Shown piece after piece: positions 13,884-23,232 of a stretch of DNA of 48,419 nt. The stretch lies in assembly GCA_020073365.1 (NCBI GenBank), contig JAIQFL010000037.1:1-48419 (forward strand), written 5' to 3'. This DNA is from Terriglobia bacterium. GTDB taxonomy: Bacteria; Acidobacteriota; Terriglobia; Bryobacterales; Bryobacteraceae. Both the position numbers and the translations under genes were made by a program. Numbering within the stretch: position 1 is the first letter of the stretch; every line of letters begins with the position of its first letter. The notes below the pieces were generated by a model. That model did no database searches. It was not told the origin of the DNA and saw nothing but the letters and a program-made list of their open reading frames with translations.

Positions 13884-14683
13884 GTCACACCTTTTCGATC
13901 CCGGTCGAGCCTCCGTATCCATGGGAGTCCATCCTGCGGTACTTGACGTATCGCTCGACGCCGCGGTTGGAGACCATCGCCGCGGATCGATATACCAGGC
14001 AGACGCCTGCGGGAGTCGTTACCGTCGAATTCGACTCGCCGGCGCAGGCTCTGCGCTGTTCGCCGGAGAGCCCCGCGGAGGGCGTCCGCGAGTCCTCGGA
14101 CCTGCGGGCGCGCATCCAGCGGCTTTTCGATGCCGGTCACGACCCCAGCCCGGTCGATCGCGCGCTTGGGCGCAGTCCCCTGCTTCGCGCGCGGGTCCGC
14201 AAACTGCCCGGCCTGCGAGCGCCGGGCTGCTGGGAGCCTTTCGAGCTGTGCCTTCGCGTGATTCTCGGCCAGCAAGTGAGCGTCAAAGCGGCGCACACGC
14301 TGATGGGGCGGCTGGCCGCGCTCTGTCCCAGCCTGTTGCCGGCCCAACTGGCGGCGACCGATATCGGCACTCTCGGCCTGCCCGCCCGCCGTTTGCAGAC
14401 ACTTCGGACCTTCGCGGAACGAGTATCCGCCGGCGATATCCGATTGCATGGGCAGTCCTGGGATGAAGTGGCCGGTCAATTGGCGGGAGTACCGGGTTTC
14501 GGGCCGTGGACGCTTGAGTACCTCGCGATTCGGCTGGGAAGGGACGCCGACGCTTTCCCAGTCCAGGACCTCGGCTTGATGCGGGCGACCGGGACCAAGA
14601 CCCCTCGCGAGCTCGAGAAGCTTGCGGAAGCCTGGCGTCCGTATCGCGGTTACGCGGCCATGTACTTGTGGGCGGTGGAATGA
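13880..14683 (+). CDS. AlkA-type DNA-3-methyladenine glycosylase
   Basis: A 267-residue protein. An AlkA_N-like beta domain (FSIPVEPPYPWESILRYL) precedes the helix-hairpin-helix glycosylase core (LRVILGQQVSVKAAHTLMGRL; hairpin LAGVPGFGPWTLEYLAIR; catalytic-region Asp in AFPVQDLGLMRA; end motif WRPYRGYAAMYLW). It excises alkylated bases to start base-excision repair. The start MSHTFS at 13880 overlaps the oxygenase stop; the upstream extension to 13847 would lie inside that gene. It lacks the Ada domains sometimes fused to AlkA. Confidence 0.92.
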   Translation: MSHTFSIPVEPPYPWESILRYLTYRSTPRLETIAADRYTRQTPAGVVTVEFDSPAQALRCSPESPAEGVRESSDLRARIQRLFDAGHDPSPVDRALGRSPLLRARVRKLPGLRAPGCWEPFELCLRVILGQQVSVKAAHTLMGRLAALCPSLLPAQLAATDIGTLGLPARRLQTLRTFAERVSAGDIRLHGQSWDEVAGQLAGVPGFGPWTLEYLAIRLGRDADAFPVQDLGLMRATGTKTPRELEKLAEAWRPYRGYAAMYLWAVE

Positions 14684-14757
14684 ATGTCGAGCCAGGCGAA
14701 AGAAACAAGGCCACGAATGACATGAATAAGAAACCGGGTGTGCCAAGATGAAAATGC

Positions 14758-17181
14758 GTGCGGCTTTCGATCGACTGCCTCGTTCCTCAAATCCTCGATC
14801 ATCTTCGTTCCACTAACAACCTGGTCGTGGAAGCGCCACCTGGGGCGGGAAAGACCACGCGAGTGCCGCTGGCGCTGCTGGGGTTGTCGGATCGCGAAGT
14901 GCTGGTGCTCGAACCCCGTCGCCTGGCCGCGCGCCTGGCTGCGCGGTTCGTCGCCGCCGAACTGGGGGAGAGCGCCGGTGGTACGGTCGGCTACCAGGTG
15001 CGGTTCGAGGAGGTCGCCGGTCCTCGCACGCGATTGCGGTTCCTGACCGAAGGGGTGCTGACGCGGCGGCTGCTCTCGGACCCCACGCTCGAACGAGTGT
15101 CCGCGGTGGTGCTCGACGAGTTCCACGAACGGCACCTGGAGGGGGACCTGGCGCTGGCTCTTTTGCGAAGGCTCCAGCGGACCGAACGGCCGGATCTGCG
15201 GCTGGTGGTGATGTCGGCAACACTGGATGCGAGGCCCATCGCGGAGTATCTCGGCGAGGCGCGGGTCATGCGATCGGAGGGGCGCCAGTACGCGCTCGAA
15301 ATCGAGTACACGCCGCATTCGGCGGCTGCGCTGGAGCAGCAGGTGGCGGGCGCCCTGGAGCGGTTGACGGCCCACGAACTCGCCGGACACGTGCTGGTCT
15401 TCCTGCCGGGCGGCGCGGAGATCCGCCGGGCACAATCGGCATGCGCTGCCTTGGCGCAGCGAAACGGGTGGCTTCTGCTGCCGCTTTACGGGGACCAGTC
15501 GCCAGAAGAACAGGACCGTGCGGTGGCGCCCTCCAAGCAGCGGAAGATCATCCTTTCGACCAATGTGGCCGAAAGCTCCATCACCATCGCGGGCGTGAGC
15601 GCGGTAGTCGATAGTGGGCTGGCGCGGGTGGCCAGCCATTCCTCGTGGTCGGGTCTGCCGACTCTCGAAGTGACACGCATCAGCCAGGCGTCGGCGAACC
15701 AGCGAGCGGGGCGCGCGGGACGCACCGGTCCGGGGCGCGCCATTCGGCTCTATCCGATGGAGGATTTCGTGCGACGCCCGGCGCACGACACTCCCGAAGT
15801 GGCGCGGGCGGACCTGGCCCCGGTGACGCTGCTCTTGCACGCTATGGGAGTGGGGCGCCTGGATTCGCTGGAGTGGCTTGACGCTCCGCCGGCGGCGGGC
15901 GTGGAGCGCGCCGAGGAACTTCTGGAGCTGCTGGGGGCGCGTGGCGCGACGGGCCGAGAGATGGCGCGCTACCCGCTGCATCCCCGGTTGGGCCGGTTGA
16001 TCGTAGAGTCCCGGCGGCGCGGAGTGGCGGAGGACGGCTGCACCGTGGCCGCACTGCTCAGCGCAGGCGAGCGCTTGCCGGCGCGCGCTGATCATGCGAC
16101 TCGCTCCGACCTGCTGGTGCTGATGGAATCCGAGTGGGAGCCCAGGACCGAACAGATGGTCCGGCAGGTACGGCGCATCGTGAGCCAGGGGCCTGGGAAG
16201 CGGGGCCGGGGGCCAGGGGCCAGGGGCCGGGGATGCGACACGGGTGACGCGGATGAAGACGCATTGCTGATCTCGGTGCTGGCGGCTTTCCCGGACCGGG
16301 TGGCGCGGCGGCGCCAGGGCAGCGAGCTTCAGCTTGCCACGGGAGGACCGGCGCAGCTTGCGCCATCGAGCACCGTAACCGCGGCCGAATTCCTGGTGGC
16401 CGTGGAGGCCGAGGACCGGCGCGATCAGAAGATGCCCCTGGTGCGGGTCGCGAGCGGCGTCGAGCCGGGTTGGTTGCTGGATCTATTTCCGGATCGGGTG
16501 CGCGAGGTTCGCCGCGTGGAATGGAACCGCGCGGCGGAGCGGGTGGAGAGCGTCAGCGCCCTGCTGTTCGGCGAGATCGCAATCGAAGAGAGCCGGGGCG
16601 CGCCGGATCTCGAGGAGGCTGCGGCGCTGGTCGCGCAGAAGGCAGTGGAAGCCGGTATCGCGCGTTTCGCGCCCGTCGAAGAGATCGATGCGTTCCTGGC
16701 GCGGGTGCGGTTCGCATCGCAGCATGGGCCGGTTCCGGCGCTCGGTCCGGAAGCCGTCGAGAGCGCGCTGCAGCGTCTGACAGCAGGGCTGAAAAGCTTT
16801 GCCGAACTGGAGACCGCGGCGCGCGACGGCGGTCTGCTGCGCGCGCTGGAACAGCAACTCCCACCGGCGGCGCGGCGGCTGCTCGACGAACTTGCCCCGG
16901 AGCGTATCCGGCTGGCGCGCGGGCGGCAGGTGCGCGTGAACTATGAAGCCGGTCAGCCGCCCTGGATCGCATCGCGGTTGCAGGACTTTTTTGGAATGCG
17001 GGAAACGCCCGCCGTGGCGCGGGGCGCGGCGCCGGTGGTGGTGCGGCTGCTGGCGCCCAATCAACGGCCGGTGCAGACGACCAGCGACCTGGCAGGCTTC
17101 TGGCAGCGCTTGTATCCGCAGGTGAGAAAAGAGCTGGCCAGAAGATACCCCAAGCACGCCTGGCCCGAGAATCCGCTGTGA
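14758..17181 (+). CDS. hrpB: ATP-dependent helicase HrpB
   Basis: An 807-residue DEAH/DExH helicase. Walker A is APPGAGKTTR (about residue 28), the DExH box is VVLDEFHERH (about 119), motif III is VMSATLDA, motif VI is QRAGRAGRTGPG, and the HA2 and HrpB C-terminal domains follow (ending with LAGFWQRLYPQVRKELARRYPKHAWPENPL-like sequence). HrpB is a putative RNA helicase of unclear cellular role. The GTG start at 14758 gives RLSIDCLVPQILDHL, the usual N-terminus. A G-rich stretch (16187-16235) encodes an unusual GPGKRGRGPGARGRG insertion near residue 480. The gene converges on treS. Confidence 0.95.
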   Translation: MRLSIDCLVPQILDHLRSTNNLVVEAPPGAGKTTRVPLALLGLSDREVLVLEPRRLAARLAARFVAAELGESAGGTVGYQVRFEEVAGPRTRLRFLTEGVLTRRLLSDPTLERVSAVVLDEFHERHLEGDLALALLRRLQRTERPDLRLVVMSATLDARPIAEYLGEARVMRSEGRQYALEIEYTPHSAAALEQQVAGALERLTAHELAGHVLVFLPGGAEIRRAQSACAALAQRNGWLLLPLYGDQSPEEQDRAVAPSKQRKIILSTNVAESSITIAGVSAVVDSGLARVASHSSWSGLPTLEVTRISQASANQRAGRAGRTGPGRAIRLYPMEDFVRRPAHDTPEVARADLAPVTLLLHAMGVGRLDSLEWLDAPPAAGVERAEELLELLGARGATGREMARYPLHPRLGRLIVESRRRGVAEDGCTVAALLSAGERLPARADHATRSDLLVLMESEWEPRTEQMVRQVRRIVSQGPGKRGRGPGARGRGCDTGDADEDALLISVLAAFPDRVARRRQGSELQLATGGPAQLAPSSTVTAAEFLVAVEAEDRRDQKMPLVRVASGVEPGWLLDLFPDRVREVRRVEWNRAAERVESVSALLFGEIAIEESRGAPDLEEAAALVAQKAVEAGIARFAPVEEIDAFLARVRFASQHGPVPALGPEAVESALQRLTAGLKSFAELETAARDGGLLRALEQQLPPAARRLLDELAPERIRLARGRQVRVNYEAGQPPWIASRLQDFFGMRETPAVARGAAPVVVRLLAPNQRPVQTTSDLAGFWQRLYPQVRKELARRYPKHAWPENPL
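16187..16235 (+). repeat. in-frame GGGGCC-type low-complexity repeat inside hrpB
   Basis: About 49 bp built from repeated GGGGCC/GGGGCCA units, encoding Gly/Arg/Pro-rich residues. It keeps the frame open. At least five runs of four or more G separated by 2-4 nt make it a strong G-quadruplex candidate on the coding strand. Confidence 0.75.
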
Positions 17182-17202
17182 CACGGGCATGCTTGCCTGT
17201 GT
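17181..17202. terminator. stem-loop between convergent hrpB and treS
   Basis: Arms ACAC-g-GGCA and TGCC-t-GTGT around a TGCT loop, beginning at the last base of the hrpB stop. There is no T-run on either side, so it may be a weak bidirectional terminator or an intergenic palindrome. The core GGCA/TGCC resembles the larger palindrome at 40409-40437. Confidence 0.4.
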
Positions 17203-17219
17203 TGGGTGGATGAACGGGC

Positions 17220-20200
17220 TCATGAAGTGGCCAGTAACTCCAGGATGGCGTGGGAGGGGACGCGAATGCGCTCGGGAGCGTGGGCCAAGATAGAAGACAG
17301 CTTGCGCATCGCGAAATCCAGGAGGAAGATGCCGAGCAGCGTCCGGAGTTGCTCCGGATTCTGCGGCAATAACGCGGAGACGCCCGGGGTCGCCAGGTAG
17401 GCCGCCAGGAACTCGGCGCTGACCAGCCGGTACCACAACTTGGCCCACGCCTCCAGGGCGTTCAGGGACTCGGGCTTCGGAATCACGCCGGGCGCTTCTC
17501 CGAAGAGCACTCCATGCGAGGCGTGGTAGAAGGAGTCCAGCATGCCGGCAACATCCTCGAGCGGCGAGCGCTTGATGCGCCGTTCGCTCTGCGGGCGGGC
17601 CAGGTCGCCCTCGAAATCGATCATCACGAAATCCTTCCCGGTGTAGAGCACCTGCGCCAGATGATAATCGCCGTGGATGCGAATGCGTGCCGCGTTGATG
17701 CGCTGGTCGCGCAGAAAACGGAGCTTATCGTTAATCGCCGGGTGCCGCTCCAGGACGGCCTGCGCGTCCGCACGCACCTCTTCGGGCAACCTTTCGAGGC
17801 TCCCGCGAAGCAGGTCGCAGGTTCGTCCCATGCGCGCCAGCATACCGTGGTAGAGGCCCAGCCGGTAGAAATCGGTGAACGGCTCGGGGGCGAACGCCGG
17901 ATCCTCGGCACGAGTGGCGGGCGCCGCGTGTAGCTCGCCGGTGCGCCTGCCCAGCAGCCGGACGATCTCCAGGTACGACCCGATCAGGTCCTGTGCCCAC
18001 TCATCCTCCGACGGGGCATCCGCCGGTCCCGACTGTCCCCGAGCGAGGGCATGCTCGTAGAACATGCCCAGGTGATCGAGCGTATATTGCCACGCATCGG
18101 TGCTGTGCCTTACGAATCCATGCAACAGGGCCACCGTGACGGGCTCGCCCGAACCGCGATACTCCAGCGTGCCCGCCAGGGGCGCCGCGTTCGGAAAGCC
18201 CGCCTGAGTCAGCATGGCGTCGATTTCGCGCTCGGGATGTGGGCCTTCATCCACGCGGCGCAGAACCTTCAGCGCAAAACGGTCGCCATAGAAGAGGGTG
18301 GTATTGTCCTGTTCGACTTTGGAGAGGGACGGCTCCAGCGGCGGCCGGCCGTCACCCCACAGCGCACGGAAGGCGCGAGTGTGCGAGGCCAGCAGTTCAC
18401 CGCGCTCACCGGCAAAGCGGCGGCGCCGCAGAATGCCACCCAACAGCTCATCCGCGAAGTCGCGATTCTGCAGCGCGCTGTACAGTACGCCGGTGGTCCC
18501 GTCAGCGGCCTGCAGGTGCGCCAGGACCCACTGGAAATCGGCGCCATCCCGGGTGGCGACCGATAGTGGCAGGGTATAGAATTCGGGCTCGCCATCGGTG
18601 TACTCGACCCGGATCAGGAGCAGATACGATCTCGATTTGGGGAACTGGACGACTTCATGGATCTGCGCCAGCCGGATGGTACGGTTCTGGCCGCGGAACC
18701 AGTGCCGCTCCCGCAGGAAGTACGGCAACATCCCGTTCAAGTTGGCGCGCGCCGAGCCGGTAAACACCTGCTCCCAGGAATGGACCGCGAGGGTGGGCGG
18801 CTCGCCCGTGCGGATGCGCAGGGTCTCCTGGCGGGCCTCCTTCGGCTGTAACGCGAACCAGTAAAAAGCGTGCGGCCCGAGCGACAAGAAGTAGGGGCGA
18901 TCGGCGATGGCGGGAAACTCGCTATGGCCGAGCAGTTCCATGGGCACCAGCCCGCGGTACTTCGCCAGATCGAGCTCCAGGCACTGGGCGAATCGCGACA
19001 GGTTGGCGACCACCAGCACGCGTTCCTCTTCATAGGCGCGTACGAATGCCAGGATGCGCCGGTTCTCGGGATACAGAAAATCGAGGCTGCCGCGTCCCAT
19101 GGCCCGCGACTGTTTGCGCTGCGCCAGCATGCGCTTCATCCACCAGAGCAGGGAGTGCGGATTGTTCTGCTGGGTTTCCACGTTGATGGCTTCGTAGTGG
19201 TACTCGGGGTCGATGTTGACCGGCAGGTACAGCTTCTGCGGATTGGCGCGAGAGAAACCGGCGTTGCGGTCGCCGCTCCACTGCATGGGAGTGCGCACGC
19301 CGTTGCGGTCGCCCAGGTAAATATTGTCCCCCATGCCGATCTCGTCGCCGTAGTAGATCACGGGCGTTCCGGGCAGCGAGAACAGCAGCGCGTTCATCAG
19401 CTCGATGCGGCGGCGATCGTTCTCGAGCAGCGGAGCCAGGCGGCGGCGAATCCCCAGGTTGATCCGCATGTGGCGGTCCTGCGCGTACACGCGGTACATG
19501 TAGTCGCGCTCCTCATCGGTGACCATTTCCAGCGTCAACTCGTCGTGGTTGCGCAGGAACAGCGCCCACTGGCAGGCGTCGGGAATGGGCGGCGTCTGCT
19601 GCAGGATCTCGGTGACGGGGTAACGGTCCTCCATGCGGGTGGCCATGAAGAGCCGCGGCATCAGAGGGAAGTGGAACGCCATATGGCACTCGTCGGCCGC
19701 TCCGAAATAGGCGATGGCGTCCTCCGGCCACTGGTTGGCCTCGGCCAGGATCATGCAGCCGGGGTGACGGGAATCGATGTGGGCCCGCAGATCCTTGAGG
19801 AACGCGTGCGTCTCCGGGAGGTTCTCGCAATTGGTGCCCTCGCGCTCGAAAAGGTAGGGCACGGCGTCCAGGCGCAGACCGTCAACACCCATATCGAACC
19901 AGAAGTCCATGGCGTTTAGCATGGCGGTGCGGACTTCGGGATTGTCGAAGTTCAGATCCGGCTGGTGTGAATAAAAACGGTGCCAGAAGTATGCCTTGGC
20001 AACCGGATCCCACGTCCAGTTGGAGGTTTCGAAGTCCTTGAAGATGATGCGGGCGTCGTTATAGCGCTCCGGCGAGTCGCTCCAGACGTAGAAGTTGCGC
20101 CAGCGCGACCCTGGCGCAGCGCGGCGCGAGCGTTGGAACCAGACGTGTTGGTCGGAGGTGTGGTTGAGGACCAGTTCCGTGATGACGCGCAGGCCGCGAG

Positions 20201-20492
20201 TGTGCGCTTCGCGCAGGAAGTCCTGGAAATCGCGCAGCGTGCCGTAGGCCGGATGCACGCCGGCGTAGTCGGAGATGTCGTATCCATCGTCGCGCCACGG
20301 CGAGGGACAGAAGGGCAACACCCAGATGGCGGTCACGCCGAGGTCTTGCAGGTAGTCCAGCTTTTGGGTGAGGCCGGCGAAGTCGCCCATGCCGTCGCCG
20401 GAGCCATCGGAGAATGCGCGGACGTGGACTTCATAAATTATCGCGTCTTTGTACCAGAGCGGATCGGGTTCCAGCAGTAGAGGTTTAGGCAT
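17220..20492 (-). CDS. treS: trehalose synthase-maltokinase fusion (TreS-Mak)
   Basis: 1090 residues. The N-terminal half (about 1-560) is a GH13 trehalose synthase. Visible motifs are WYKDAIIYEVHVRAF, the nucleophile region DGLRLDAVPYL (about 206), the acid/base Glu in EANQWPEDA (about 250) and RNHDELTLE (about 316). The C-terminal half (about 590-1090) is a maltokinase with the kinase-like motifs HGDYHLAQVLY (about 940) and MIDFEGD (about 959). Together they convert trehalose to maltose and then to maltose 1-phosphate, the donor for GlgE alpha-glucan synthesis. No glgE or glgB is nearby. The ATG at 20492 begins MPKPLLLEPDPLWYK, the normal N-terminus; the upstream ATG at 20528 adds 12 unconserved residues. 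The ribosome binding site is weak. Confidence 0.95.
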   Translation of the reverse strand: MPKPLLLEPDPLWYKDAIIYEVHVRAFSDGSGDGMGDFAGLTQKLDYLQDLGVTAIWVLPFCPSPWRDDGYDISDYAGVHPAYGTLRDFQDFLREAHTRGLRVITELVLNHTSDQHVWFQRSRRAAPGSRWRNFYVWSDSPERYNDARIIFKDFETSNWTWDPVAKAYFWHRFYSHQPDLNFDNPEVRTAMLNAMDFWFDMGVDGLRLDAVPYLFEREGTNCENLPETHAFLKDLRAHIDSRHPGCMILAEANQWPEDAIAYFGAADECHMAFHFPLMPRLFMATRMEDRYPVTEILQQTPPIPDACQWALFLRNHDELTLEMVTDEERDYMYRVYAQDRHMRINLGIRRRLAPLLENDRRRIELMNALLFSLPGTPVIYYGDEIGMGDNIYLGDRNGVRTPMQWSGDRNAGFSRANPQKLYLPVNIDPEYHYEAINVETQQNNPHSLLWWMKRMLAQRKQSRAMGRGSLDFLYPENRRILAFVRAYEEERVLVVANLSRFAQCLELDLAKYRGLVPMELLGHSEFPAIADRPYFLSLGPHAFYWFALQPKEARQETLRIRTGEPPTLAVHSWEQVFTGSARANLNGMLPYFLRERHWFRGQNRTIRLAQIHEVVQFPKSRSYLLLIRVEYTDGEPEFYTLPLSVATRDGADFQWVLAHLQAADGTTGVLYSALQNRDFADELLGGILRRRRFAGERGELLASHTRAFRALWGDGRPPLEPSLSKVEQDNTTLFYGDRFALKVLRRVDEGPHPEREIDAMLTQAGFPNAAPLAGTLEYRGSGEPVTVALLHGFVRHSTDAWQYTLDHLGMFYEHALARGQSGPADAPSEDEWAQDLIGSYLEIVRLLGRRTGELHAAPATRAEDPAFAPEPFTDFYRLGLYHGMLARMGRTCDLLRGSLERLPEEVRADAQAVLERHPAINDKLRFLRDQRINAARIRIHGDYHLAQVLYTGKDFVMIDFEGDLARPQSERRIKRSPLEDVAGMLDSFYHASHGVLFGEAPGVIPKPESLNALEAWAKLWYRLVSAEFLAAYLATPGVSALLPQNPEQLRTLLGIFLLDFAMRKLSSILAHAPERIRVPSHAILELLATS

Positions 20493-20949
20493 TGTTGGGG
20501 CGCTGGCATCGGGCCGGAATACCGGCACTCGTATGCGTTTTTGCGTAGCACGCTACGTGCCTCAGTTCACGGCTTGCGCGGCGGGGGGTGTGTTTCCGAA
20601 CAATCGCCACAGGACCGAGCCCGGGTGGCGGGTGGGAGAGGTGGGGGGTGGAGCAGGTCTCGGCCCCGACCGGCTGTTACCGGGGGGCTGAGTGTTCGCA
20701 AATGGGGCTGGGTTCGTGTGGTAGGCCGCGGCGTGCAGGCCATCCGGACTCGGGGCCACACCAATTCGCCTGCGGGACCGTCCGTCCCATCAGCGGTCCG
20801 TTTCTAACCTTCCCCGCCGCAAAACGTCCTTTGCTTTCGGTCGCGCGCCGGGAAGCGAACGTGCACTCTGCCGAGCACCCCGACCTTGAGAATAAGAAGG
20901 CAGACGAAAGCGTCTGCCCCACCCGAGAGGGAAAAGGGGAGATCGAGCC
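20493..20949. other. intergenic region upstream of treS
   Basis: About 457 bp without a credible gene. It holds a G-run tract on the plus strand at 20623-20648 (GGG-TGGC-GGG-T-GGG-AGAGGT-GGGGGG, G-quadruplex pattern) and a perfect 8-bp dyad at 20899-20918. The treS promoter should lie here on the minus strand, but no convincing -35/-10 pair was found. Confidence 0.5.
20899..20918. repeat. GGCAGACG-AAAG-CGTCTGCC stem-loop
   Basis: Perfect 8-bp stem with a 4-nt loop, followed by CCACC. It lies 31 bp upstream of a degraded ABC permease. Without a T-run it is more likely an intergenic repeat than a terminator. Only one copy is seen in the window. Confidence 0.5.
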
Positions 20950-21235
20950 ATGCTGTCCAAGGATTTTATCTACGCCGCGCGGTCGCTCCGCAAGAACGCC
21001 GCTTTCACTCTGACCGCCATGGTCACGATCGCGCTGGGAATTGGCGCCAGCGCGGCCATTTTCAGCGTAGTCAACGCCGTGCTCCTGCGGCCGCTGCCCT
21101 ACACGTCGAGCCGCACGACCTGGCCACCTTCACGGCGATCGCGGGGCTCTTCTTCTCGATTGCCGCAGTGGCCTGCTGGATCCCCGCGCGCCGCGCCGCC
21201 GGACTCGATCCGACCAACGCCTTGCGCGAGGAGTA
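20950..21235 (+). pseudogene. ADOP-type ABC permease, N- and C-terminal ends joined
   Basis: The frame from 20950 encodes the usual start of a MacB-like permease ([44 protein letters not shown]). It then switches at about 21105 to another frame that gives the usual C-terminus ([41 protein letters not shown]). The whole periplasmic domain and central helices (some 700 residues in family members) are missing. The gene is dead. ADOP permeases are typical of Acidobacteriota. Confidence 0.85.
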
Positions 21236-21312
21236 GGGCGCGTCGTCGCCCGGTCGAGGAGCCGCCCTACGAATTCCGTTTGCTACTATACTATCGGAAC
21301 AGGAACCGTTTC

Positions 21313-21438
21313 ATGACAATCCAACTCGATTGGCCGCGCGCCGTGGTTTCCCGTCTCTCGGAAGAGGCCCGCCAAAGAGGGCTTTCGCTGGATGCCTACC
21401 TTTTGTCAGCCGTTCTTCAGCAGAACCCCTCCGACTGA
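21313..21438 (+). CDS. small antitoxin-like protein
   Basis: 41 residues ([35 protein letters not shown]), resembling short ribbon-helix-helix-like antitoxins that precede PIN toxins. The frame is intact, but the neighbouring toxin is decayed. It may be a leftover still able to be translated; no strong ribosome binding site is visible. Confidence 0.45.
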   Translation: MTIQLDWPRAVVSRLSEEARQRGLSLDAYLLSAVLQQNPSD

Positions 21439-21479
21439 GACTGCGCGCTCTGACAAGACCGTGAAACGCCAGGAATGCG

Positions 21480-21830
21480 AGGAAACCAGCCGGAGTCACG
21501 AGCCCCATAAGGGCCGCCGGTTGAATCTACCCCTGATGAAAGGTAAAGTCATCGGTTCCCTCAGCCGGCGAGACATCTACGATGACCGCGGGATGAGCTA
21601 TCACTGGTGGATGGCAATGTCCTTGTCTACGCCGCTTCCCTGCGGTTCCCCAACACGAAGCGTCTCGAGCTCTCCTGGAATCGGAAGTTCCAGGGCTTTG
21701 CTTTACTCCGCAGGTCTTTGCTCAATTCTATTCCGTTGTGACTAACTCGCGGCGGGTTACCGCGCCGTTCACTCCGCAAGAGGCGCGCTCGTTCATAAAT
21801 ACCGGCGATCGCGATCACCAAGGCTGCGGG
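21480..21830 (+). pseudogene. decayed VapBC-type toxin-antitoxin locus
   Basis: One frame shows an antitoxin tail (RRLNLPLMKGKVIGSLSRRD, IYDD). A second shows the start of a PIN toxin (SLVDGNVLVYAASLRFPN). A third shows its C-terminal part (LCFTPQVFAQFYSVVTNSRR, VTAPFTPQEARSF). The pieces are in order but in different frames, and most of the PIN domain is lost. Confidence 0.65.
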
Positions 21831-21960
21831 TACGGGAGGGAGCGGTAAGGGTTCGGTTGATAGAGCACGAACACCTGCGGGACAGGCTCTCGATCCCGGC
21901 CGCCAGAACTGGCGGGCCATCGTCTCGTTGACGATCGCGACGGGAGCACCTGCTGGACTG
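21830..21960 (-). pseudogene. second ADOP permease fragment
   Basis: On the minus strand 21950-21903 encodes GAPVAIVNETMARQFW, a hallmark segment of the MacB/ADOP periplasmic domain. After a deletion and frame change, QVFVLYQPNPYRS (about 21880-21840) matches a later segment of the same domain. No start, stop or membrane parts remain. Confidence 0.6.
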
Positions 21961-22369
21961 TCTCAGGTCGGAGATCATCAAAATTGCGAAAGGCCGTGCT
22001 GCCGATCCGGCGAACAGAAGGTTAGTCTATCCGCGGCTCAAGATCCTGTCAGGTGGCAAAGGGCGCATGGCACTCCACTCCGAGACCATTTCGCCGCACT
22101 CGTAGTTCCGATGAGGGCGGCATTTTGTCGTGGGGCCAGCCTCTCTGGCCACGCAGCAACAAGGGAATCCCCATCAATCAGACACTTACGCCCATAGATC
22201 CACGGCAGCGTACTTGCAGCCGAGTCCTGGCACCATGACAAGTCCAAGCCGCCGTCGTCCCGCGATACGCGTGACAGGTCCTACTTCGTTCCGGCTCGGG
22301 TCTCATCCCTTCAGAACGGGTATCCTGGTTCTTGTTTGGTGGCACATTTGTGGGAAAAGGAGAATGGAA
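21961..22369. other. unassigned stretch between gene remnants and the b561-like operon
   Basis: About 400 bp. A 69-codon minus-strand frame (22038-22247) has no recognisable motif. The right end must hold the promoter of the operon at 22370, but no clear hexamer pair was seen. Probably more degraded sequence. Confidence 0.4.
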
Positions 22370-23224
22370 ATGAAACCGAACGCAGCGAAGGTCCTGCTTG
22401 GGATAGGTATTCTAGTGCTGTCTCTCCCGATCTCGCGGCCATTGCAGGCGCAGGCCGCTGGAGCCGTTTTGTCCGGCACAATCACTGGCCCCGCGGGAGC
22501 AGTCGTTCCCAGCGCCAGAATTTCCGTCAAGAACGTGGCTACGGGTCAAGTAACGGAGGCCCAAACCAATGCGGCGGGGGTCTACAATGTGCCGGATCTC
22601 ATGCCTGGGGATTACGAGGTCTCCATTCGGGCGGAGGGATTCGGCAGCAAAGCCGTCAACGTGACGCTGGCGGCAGGCGCCAGGCAGACGACGGACGTGG
22701 CGCTATCGGCTTCCTCCGGCAATGCCGGGGCGCCTTCACTGGGGGACCTGGGTTTTACTCCGGATCAGACCAAGGGAAGTGCGCAGGAGCAGGCGCGACT
22801 CGATAAACGGTCGCGGATGCTCAAGACCCATCAACGGCTGGGTTTGATCACGACTGCTCCTTTGCTCGCCGCGATTATCGCTTCCAACGGCGCCGCTGGC
22901 AGGAAGAGCACGGCGTCCGGACGCGAGTTGCATGCCGCTTTGGGAGGTGTGGCGGCGGGTCTGTACTTCACGACCGCGTCCTTTGCCATCTTCGCGCCCA
23001 AGGTGCCGGGGACGCCTGTGCGCGGACCCATCCGGCTGCATAAAGCTCTTGCCTGGATTCATGGCCCAGGCATGGTCCTGACCCCCATCTTGGGTGCGCT
23101 CGCCTACGAGCAACGAAACCGTGGGGAAAAGGTCCATGGGGCGGCCAGTCTGCACTCTGCCGTGGGCGTCGTGACCGGTGCGGCCTACGGGCTGGCGATT
23201 CTCTCGGTATCCATCAAATTCTGA
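22370..23224 (+). CDS. exported carboxypeptidase-regulatory domain fused to a b561-like membrane domain
   Basis: 284 residues. After a signal peptide ([21 protein letters not shown]) comes a CarboxypepD_reg domain (about 25-105: [39 protein letters not shown]). A four-helix membrane region follows (about 150-284) with histidines at helix ends ([40 protein letters not shown]) as in cytochrome-b561-like heme proteins. The ATG at 22370 has AGGAG 7 nt upstream; the ATG at 22364 is a close alternative. A YceI-family gene follows 8 nt later. In Escherichia coli yceI sits beside a b561-type gene, yceJ, so the pairing is familiar. Heme binding is inferred. Confidence 0.7.
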   Translation: MKPNAAKVLLGIGILVLSLPISRPLQAQAAGAVLSGTITGPAGAVVPSARISVKNVATGQVTEAQTNAAGVYNVPDLMPGDYEVSIRAEGFGSKAVNVTLAAGARQTTDVALSASSGNAGAPSLGDLGFTPDQTKGSAQEQARLDKRSRMLKTHQRLGLITTAPLLAAIIASNGAAGRKSTASGRELHAALGGVAAGLYFTTASFAIFAPKVPGTPVRGPIRLHKALAWIHGPGMVLTPILGALAYEQRNRGEKVHGAASLHSAVGVVTGAAYGLAILSVSIKF

Positions 23225-23232
23225 GGAAGGTT

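Noticed and set aside
18870..19919. 349-residue plus-strand frame inside treS
   Set aside because: Antisense to the GH13 catalytic core; composition is that of a shadow frame.
22038..22247. 69-residue minus-strand frame
   Set aside because: No motif, no ribosome binding site, in a region full of gene remnants; left unassigned.
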